The translations under genes and the position numbers were made by a program. From Ampullaceana balthica (Eukaryota; Mollusca; Gastropoda; Lymnaeidae), in contig CALYLW010000553.1 of assembly GCA_944989445.1 (NCBI GenBank), forward strand, positions 243,878 through 307,877: a stretch of DNA of 64,000 nucleotides. Reading direction: 5' to 3'. Shown here in pieces: positions 57,823 to 64,000 of this stretch (position 1 is its first letter; the number at the start of each line of letters is the position of its first letter). Below the pieces are notes generated by a model. The model made no database searches, was not told where the DNA came from, and was given only the letters and a program-made list of their open reading frames with translations.

Positions 57823-59232
57823 CCTCTAATAATCAGAGACAACTTAATCAGCAAAGGAAAAAAATCTGACTACATGACTGACATACTAAGAGTAACAGTA
57901 AATAACATCATCAAAGAACAATATCCTGACAATTCCGGGATAAGAGTTTACACCGATGGCGCCGCAGAAAAAGCCACAAAAAAACAAACCCGTAAAAACA
58001 AAGTTTTTGACTATAAATCCCTTATATATGAGACATAACTAAGAGTAGTGATTATTTTTAAACATTTACAGACTGACACTGAGTAATGTCCCTTGTCTTT
58101 AATAAATGGGGGTGGGATGTGAGGGGGTGTCGGCACGACGGTCGTCGTCAACACGACATTCGGCGTCAACTCAAACTCACGTGGAACTGGAATTAAAAAT
58201 AAAAAAAAACAGTGAATTTTGAATTACATACCTCATATAAGGATAAACTAAAAATGCATTAATTTAATTATGGTACGTTCGATCGATCTGAAATTTTGAT
58301 ACGATGCATTGTTAGGTTCGACGGGTCCGTGTGCCAAATTTCAGTTTGATCGGATCATGGGAAGTGGGTCATTTTGACTTCTGTTTTTCCGCCCGCCGAG
58401 CCCAAGACAGACAGACAGAGAGAGAGAGAGAGAGAGAGAGACGCCGGTGAAGTTAATATAAGGGATTTAAAAATGGAGTAGCCGGCATTCTTATAGAGTG
58501 GCCTAAAGGAGAACACCTTGAAAAAGCAACTGCCATAGGAAGTCTCTCAGAAAGCACTAGAGCAGAAAGGAAAGCACTAGAGCTTGCCGCAAAAATTCTA
58601 ACAAGTGACCCCCACTCTAAAAACAGCCAGATTATCATCCTCACTGATGCTAAGACAGTGCTTCAGTCTCTGAAAAACTCAAGCACTTTGATCAATCAGA
58701 CACTCAGTACAGAACTATTGAAACTGAGCAAAATAACAAAAGAACTTATTCTCCAATGGATCCCTGGACATGTGGAACTTGAAGGAAATGACACTGCTGA
58801 CTCCTTGGCAAAAACTGGAGGCAGTCAAAACCAGGCAGAGCCATCTCTACACCACGAAGAAATCCAGGCAATGCTCAAAAGAAGTGAATCTGAAAGATGG
58901 TCCGAGCTCAAAGAAAACCACCCAAAAAGTGATGCATACTTCAAACTCCCCCGCCAATCACAAAACATCATTTTCAGGCTAAGGACGGGCCACAACAAAC
59001 TTAGGCAACACATGTTCCGCAAACTTCGAATTGGAGAAAGCGAAATGTGCCCCTGCGGGACAGCTGTGGAAAATGCGGAACATGTTCACCAAAACTGCCT
59101 TCTGTACCACCATACCCGGACAGACATATCATATGGCCCCAGGAAGCTACCCTCGATGACAAACTATATGGTGGACTGGACCAACTGACAGCCACAGCGC
59201 AGTTCATCACAAACATAGGACTTGCTGTCTAA
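57823..59232 (+). pseudogene. LINE RNase H domain and C-terminus, split by an insertion
   Basis: The first RNase H strand is visible as IRVYTDGAA (Asp codon 57955-57957). After the inserted element the domain resumes at about 58476 with NGVAGILIEWP, then TRAERKALELAA (catalytic Glu), IIILTDAKTVLQSL (Asp) and WIPGHVELEGNDTADSLAK (His and Asp). The C-terminal part has CPCG...EHVHQNC, a zinc-binding-like motif. A frameshift at about 59110-59140 moves the end into another frame (HIIWPQEATLDDKLYGGLD, TAQFITNIGLAV, TAA at 59230-59232). All four acidic/His positions are recognisable but the gene is broken. Confidence 0.88.
57975..58470 (-). mobile_element. R2-type element inserted in the RNase H gene
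   Basis: The segment interrupts RNase H between ATKK and NGVAG. Its left edge is CCCGTAAAAACAAAGTTTTT then GACTATAAATCCC, and its right edge GTTAATATAAGGGATTTA, both known from other R2 copies. Inside are GATCGATCTGAAATTTTGAT, CCAAATTTCAGTTTGATCGG and a (GA)n block at 58417-58440. Poly-A at both edges hides the exact target duplication. Confidence 0.75.
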
Positions 59233-59279
59233 ATCCTCTATCAAAAGATTTTGAGAACGAAAAAAGAAGTGAAGAAGAA

Positions 59280-59930
59280 GTCACTGGTTGGGAACACGCA
59301 ACTCGGTTTACGTCACCGGTTCATGTCATGGTATAGGTTACGTAGACGTCACTGGTAGGGGTCACGTCACTGGGTTAACGTCACCGGCTGATGTCATGGT
59401 ATAGGTTACGTAGACGTCACTGGTTGGGGTCACGTCGCTGGGTTAACGTCACTGGCTGATGTCATGGTATAGGTTACGTAGACGTCACTGGTAGGGGTCA
59501 CGTCACTGGATTAACGTCACCGGCTGATGTCATGGTATAGGTTACGTAGACGTCACTGGTAGGGGTCACGTCACTTGGTTAACGTCACCGGCTGATGTCA
59601 TGGTATAGGTTACGTAGACGTCACTGGTTGGGGTCACGTCACTGGGTTAACGTCACCGGCTGATGTCATGGTATAGGTTACGTAGACATCACTGGTAGGG
59701 GTCACGTCACTGGGTTAACGTAACCGGCTGATGTCATGGTATAGGTTACGTAGACGTCACTGGTTGGGGTCACGTCACTGGGTTAACGTCACCGGCTGAT
59801 GTCATGGTATAGGTTACGTAGACGTCACTGGTTGGGGTCACGTCACTGGGTTAACGTCACCGGCTGATGTCATGGTATATGTTACGTAGACGTCACTGGT
59901 AAGGGTCACGTCACTGGGTCACAGTGTGCT
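59280..59930. repeat. 68-bp satellite, right part, about 9.5 copies
   Basis: Tandem units begin GGTTACGTAGACGTCACTGG and end GGCTGATGTCATGGTATA. A TTGGGG or TAGGGG variant position differs between units without a regular order. Each unit contains several ACGTCA cores. Confidence 0.95.
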
Positions 59931-60436
59931 CTGGGACATTCTTATCCCCGGCGGAAGACGATGCGCACTATAACACTGAGCAGTGAATTAAACTGGCGGG
60001 CATGTGCATAATATTGTTGTGACATTACCATCAGAACACCATCCACATTCGGCCGTGAATGTCTCTGTGTTACGTCAACTGACTCGGTGACATCAGACAG
60101 AGGAGCGGTTCTCAACCCATGCAGGAGTATAGCACACGACATTGATATCTTTCGGGCTGGAAAATACCGTTTGCTGACGTCAGCTGATCTGGGATTAGAC
60201 CGTAAGCCCTTTCTGATATCCTCCAAACCCAAAAGATCATCGATTTGTTACTTTAAAATTTCTAGACAACGGTTACAGATTTAATTATTAAAGATATATG
60301 AAATGTTTAAATCACATTTAAATGATTTATACATGTAGACATTAAAGAAATAGTGTTGGACTTTGTAATGAGAAACTTCTAATTCCGTTATATGAATGTG
60401 AAAATGTCAGTGGGAGGGGCATATTAAGATAGCACG
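59931..60436. other. Spacer, nothing recognised
   Basis: Short frames on both strands at about 59942-60284 lack a recognisable domain. Confidence 0.45.
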
Positions 60437-60625
60437 GCGCAGTTCATCACAAACATAGGACTTGCTGTCTAAATCCTCTATCAAAAGATTTTGAGAACGA
60501 AAAAAGAAGTGAAGAAGAAGTCACTGGTTGGGAACACGCAACTCGGTTTACGTCACCGGTTCATGTCATGGTATAGGTTACGTAGACGTCACTGGTAGGG
60601 GTCACGTCACTGGGTTAACGTCACC
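60437..60625 (+). repeat. 189-bp duplicate of the LINE/satellite junction
   Basis: It looks identical by eye to 59197-59385 (offset 1240): the last LINE coding bases, its 3' UTR, the TSD and the first satellite unit. It proves a local DNA duplication after the LINE inserted. Confidence 0.93.
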
Positions 60626-60702
60626 TATACCATGACATCAGCCGGTGACGTTAACCCAGTGACGTGACCCCAACCAGTGACGTCTACGTAACCTATACCA
60701 TA
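60626..60702 (-). repeat. Inverted piece of the 68-bp satellite
   Basis: TATACCATGACATCAGCCGG onward reads as the reverse complement of slightly more than one 68-bp unit, directly joined to the duplicate on its left. Confidence 0.93.
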
Positions 60703-61078
60703 ACAATTTTATAGACAAATGATATTTACTGTCGCGCGGGGGGTGCAAAATGTTTTCTTCTTCAAATTGGGGGGGGGGAGGGATGACAGAAAATAACTGA
60801 GCAACACTGGTTTAACGCAGTGTTCCTCAAATAGTGGGGCGCGCCCCGCCCAGGGAGGCGTGAGGCTTCCTAAATGGGGGGGGGGCGTGAAATGGTGTAA
60901 TAACTGTAGGGAGCCTCACTCCCCACTGTGCGGGGCGCGCCCCACTATTTGAGAAACACTGCTTTAAACCAGTGTTGCTCAGTTATTTTCTGTCATGCCA
61001 ATTGGAAGAAGAAAACATTTTGCGCCCCCCGCGCGACAGTAAATATTATCATTTGTCTATAAAATTGTTATAATGTAA
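60699..61078. repeat. Large palindrome around a hAT-like element
   Basis: The left arm (about 60699-60850, with AACAATTTTATAGACAAATG and ACTGTCGCGCGG) and the right arm (about 60925-61078) are inverted copies with few differences, separated by roughly 75 bases. The arms meet at hAT-like ends CAGTGTTCCTCAAATAGTGG / CTATTTGAGAAACACTG (60818-60961). A further, separate CATTTGAGAAACACTA end follows at about 61156-61171. Confidence 0.85.
60818..60961. mobile_element. 144-bp hAT-like MITE core of the palindrome
   Basis: Inverted termini CAGTGTTCCTCAAATAGTGG and CCACTATTTGAGAAACACTG enclose G/C-rich sequence (GGGGCGCGCCCC). Flanks GTTTAACG and CTTTAAAC do not form a clean duplication, because the flanks belong to inverted arms. 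Confidence 0.6.
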
Positions 61079-61675
61079 GGCTTCCTATGGGGGGGGGCGT
61101 GGAATGGCGTAATAACTTTAGGGAGCCTCACGCCCCCCAGGGGGGCGTGCCCCACCATTTGAGAAACACTACGTTAAACTGATAGAATAGTGCTAAACGG
61201 AATATCTGGTTAAACAGGAACTGAATAAATCGATAATAAGAGCTTTACTTTGGAGTAGGCGGTGTAGCTTCCTTGAACCTGAAGCTTAACTAATTAAATA
61301 GCGCTAATCAACGAACTGACGACCTCAGCAATGGTGTAATGAAACGGGTCAACATAAAGGCGGAATTATTTAATATTTGGTTAAACTGATCAATTAATAT
61401 TGACAGTTTATTCACATTATTTTGCCTACTCTAAAAATGTTTTTTTTTAAAATGTATTTTAAATGCGTTTCAAAACTAAAGCAGAAAATACAAAAATTCC
61501 CCTTTTCCAAATTTTTCTTTCCGTAAATGAACTACTTCATTAAAACAACAACAAAAAAACAAACAGGGTCCTATCCAGGCAACAAAAGCTATGAAAAGTC
61601 TTAGCATGAATTTATTGATATGCTTCAAACGGGCTGAAAATGCAATGTAAGTGTGAAATAAAAGATTTTAAGCAG
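61079..61675. other. Spacer after the palindrome
   Basis: 61079-61171 is another G/C-rich stretch related to the palindrome core. The remainder is AT-rich with nothing recognised. Confidence 0.45.
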
Positions 61676-61679
61676 AAAT

Positions 61680-61885
61680 ATAGATGAATGATATAAAATA
61701 TAGGTGAATGATATAAAATATAGATGAATGATATAAAATATAGATGAATGATATAAAATATAGATGAATGATATAAAATATAAATGAATGATATAAAATA
61801 TAGATGCATGATATAAAATATAGATGAATGATATAAAATATAGATGAATGATTTAAAATATAGATGAATGATATAAAATATAGGA
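61680..61885. repeat. 20-bp minisatellite, about 10 copies
   Basis: Tandem TAGATGAATGATATAAAATA units with single-base variants. Confidence 0.95.
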
Positions 61886-62007
61886 TCAGTGACACCATGA
61901 CATCCTTGACACAATTTTATCTTATAAATGACATTTAATGTCAGCTGATTCAACTTCAAAACATCTTCTTCTTGTGTCTTTCTTTCCCCATCTGAAAAAC
62001 CTACAAA

Positions 62008-62560
62008 CTACCTCCTTTACTCCCAGCAACCTCCACCAAACACAAAGCTACCTCCTTTACTCCCAGCAACTTGTACAAAACACAAAGCTACATCCTTTAC
62101 TCCGAGCAACTTTAACCAAACAGAAAGCTACCTCCTTTACTCCAGCAACTTGTACCAAACACTCCACTACCTCCTTTACTCCCAGCAACTTGTATCAAAC
62201 ACTCCACTACCTCCTTTACTCCCAGCAACTTGTATCAAACACAAAGCTACCTCCTGTACTCCCAGCGACTTGTACCAAACACTCCACTACCTCCTTTACT
62301 CCCAGCAACTTGTACCAAACACTCCACTACCTCCTTTACTCCCATCAACTTGTACCAAACACTCCACTACCTCCTTTACTCCCAGCAACTTGTATCAAAC
62401 ACAAAGCTACCTCCTGTACTCCCAGCGACTTGTACCAAACACTCCACTACCTCCTTTACTCCCAGCAACTTGTACCAAACACTCCACTACCTCCTTTACT
62501 CCCAGCAACTTGTACCAAACACTCCACTACCTCCTTTACTCCCAGCCACTACCACCAAAC
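62008..62560. repeat. 40-bp minisatellite, about 14 copies
   Basis: Units contain CTACCTCCTTTACTCCCAGC followed by AACTTGTACCAAACACTCCA or an ACAAAG variant. The first units are diverged. Plus frames are open through the array and are artefacts. Confidence 0.95.
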
Positions 62561-63183
62561 AAAACACTTTACTCTGTGTCTACAACTTAAGGTCCTTGAG
62601 TACGTACAATGATACGACTCTGTGATGTACTCAAGTTGACTTGGCCACTTGGCCACTTTGCCTGAGCTCAACAGGGTACAACGTAAGTGTTAAAACAACA
62701 TCTTCACTAAACATTCTGTCCCATGGTCCTACTTGAAGTGGTCGTATCCTGATGTGCACAGTGTGTGTTTTTTTTGTTGGTATCGACAAGTCGTGGGCAC
62801 ATTGTTGGAGCAGTTACAAGCCAGTGTTGGGTGTGGGGATACGTCTATGTTGATAGAGCAACTGCTAGTCATGCTCCATTGACTTTTCCGCACCTGGTAG
62901 GTAAGCGATGCTGGTTTATAGAAATCGTTATGAGTCAATCAGTAATGATGAGAATATTGATATGGAAGCTCGCTGTTTGCTACTTTAGCTTTATAGAGAA
63001 CTTTTTAAGCAACTGTCTCGCTTTCTCTGTCTCTCAAAACATATATCACTATAGATTAGTTGATAGAAATTATAAATACAAATCATGCAACTTAAGTTTG
63101 TTTTGATAGAAACGAAGATGATATACCTGAAATGTCTGTCTGTTGATAAGCAGGTAAATAGGAATTGAAGAAATTCATTTACT
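62561..63183. other. Spacer, nothing recognised
   Basis: A 113-codon plus frame at 62765-63106 has no recognisable domain, starts in a T run and overlaps a minus frame. It is not called. Confidence 0.45.
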
Positions 63184-63235
63184 GTTGTTGTGTTGTTGTT
63201 GTTTTGTTGTTGTGTTGTTGTTGTTTTGTTGTTGT
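63184..63235. repeat. (GTT)n-type microsatellite
   Basis: TTGTTG/TTTTG repeats. Confidence 0.95.
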
Positions 63236-64000
63236 TTCTTTGTCAAAATTTTACACGATAGACCCGTTCCTATTTTTTCTTTCTCCAACAAAAAACAATT
63301 TTTGATTATAGATATGTATGGACGCGTAATGTAGTAAGACATCAAACTGATTTTAGTCTTAGTTAACAAATTGATGGTCACAAACGGCCCACATTATGTT
63401 CAGGTTTAAAATCTTTTCATGTGTGCCGTAATACGATAATTGGATTTGGTTTACCATAACGGCCAGCATCGACAGTCAACAAATCTCAGCTCCACCGTAC
63501 CGATTGGTTACCAAACGTGCCCTACCTCTCCCTCCACTTTTAACGCACACACACACACAAGCTGAAACAGGCCCACCGGTATCTACCTCCCCCAGGGGCG
63601 GTAATTGGCTCTGAGAGTTCTATAGCCTAGAGATGGCAGGTGTGTGTTGACACGGTTGTTGTCGATGAATGGCTTCGACGTGGAAATGGAGCCTCATTTC
63701 GTGTATTTATTTACACACCACACTCCACACGGCCCGACTGCCGCTCCATTACACTACATATCTACTCGGGCTTAGTGTAGGACCAGGGCTGTTTTGTGTG
63801 GGAGTGCACTAGGCGTATGTGTGGCAACTCATGAACATGCTGTCCGGAGACAAGGCTGATGTGCTAGGCATAGGTGGAAACATGTAAACATACAGTTCAT
63901 GCTGATTCCGTATCGAGTATTGCTTTTGTTTTTAATAGGATGTGACGCACCCGCTCTACTATCGGATTTAAATTCAAACACCTGTGTTAGCCTTATCTCA
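63236..64000. other. Right-edge spacer, GC-richer from about 63450
   Basis: A short (CA)n at 63547-63558, and a degenerate doubled motif GTGCTAGGCATA/GCACTAGGCGTA near 63808 and 63860. No open frame reaching the right edge could be supported. Confidence 0.45.

Larger units (their letters stand above)
56263..59279 (+). mobile_element. 5'-truncated non-LTR retrotransposon with RNase H (I-type style), TSD 11 bp
   Basis: Direct repeats GTCACTGGTTG at 56252-56262 and 59280-59290 bracket the element, which lies inside a 68-bp satellite. It contains, in order, an RT fragment, a 20-bp array, the RT C-terminal region, a 24-bp array, the first part of an RNase H, an inserted R2-type element, the rest of RNase H, a Cys/His motif and a GAAGAA-rich 3' end. 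RNase H downstream of RT is typical of the I group and relatives. Frameshifts, a stop and the insertion make it inactive. Confidence 0.9.

Noticed and set aside
60087..60284. Single hAT-like motif GGTTCTCAACCCATGCAGG near 60109
   Set aside because: One end only; no partner or target duplication nearby.
62765..63106. 113-codon plus frame
   Set aside because: No recognisable domain, overlapped by a minus frame, and AT-rich at its end; probably chance.

Overview
This is eukaryotic, almost certainly metazoan, genomic DNA. It holds no operons, ribosome-binding sites, rRNA or CRISPR. Instead there is AT-rich non-coding sequence packed with interspersed repeats and more than twenty different tandem arrays. 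The non-LTR retrotransposon fragments, the tRNA-derived SINE and the hAT and Harbinger-like elements resemble repeats of lophotrochozoan invertebrates. A mollusc is my best guess, but this is inference from repeat style, not proof.

The only convincing host gene is at the left edge. A minus-strand open frame runs from an ATG at 1120 to the window border without a stop (373 codons, 3' end outside). It encodes a signal peptide, a basic Ser/Thr-rich segment, eight N-glycosylation sequons and a Cys-containing CUB-like domain. A TATA-like sequence lies about 115 bases upstream of the ATG.

From 1.2 to 19 kb the window holds AT-rich spacer, two LINE 3' ends, a tRNA-derived SINE, four small hAT-type elements with 8-bp target-site duplications (TSDs), one palindromic repeat-family copy and arrays of 27, 22, 41, 21 and 20 bp. 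From 19.4 to 24 kb it is dominated by 20-, 25- and 16-bp arrays. From 24.7 to 35.3 kb lie a palindromic repeat, a C-rich array, a complete but internally deleted hAT element (30049-31802, 8-bp TSD), a tandem unclassified repeat and two more LINE 3' ends. From 35.7 to 45.4 kb lie a 1.6-kb polypurine tract, 28-, 17- and ~18-bp arrays, a Harbinger-like element, a fifth hAT-type element, a third LINE type and another palindromic repeat.

From 47 to 54.9 kb lie a second SINE, mosaics of the unclassified repeat, a possible Helitron, a sixth hAT-type element and two LINE 3' ends. From 55.4 to 61.2 kb lie a second Harbinger-like element and a 3-kb LINE with RT and RNase H remnants. That LINE is inserted with a TSD in a 68-bp satellite, and a nearby part of the locus has been duplicated and inverted. 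The last 3 kb hold 20- and 40-bp arrays and otherwise unremarkable sequence.

No set of genes here works together as a pathway. The biology visible is transposon nesting, SINE/LINE parasitism and repeated birth of minisatellites, some directly out of LINE coding sequence. Long apparent proteins over the arrays are artefacts of stop-free repeat units.
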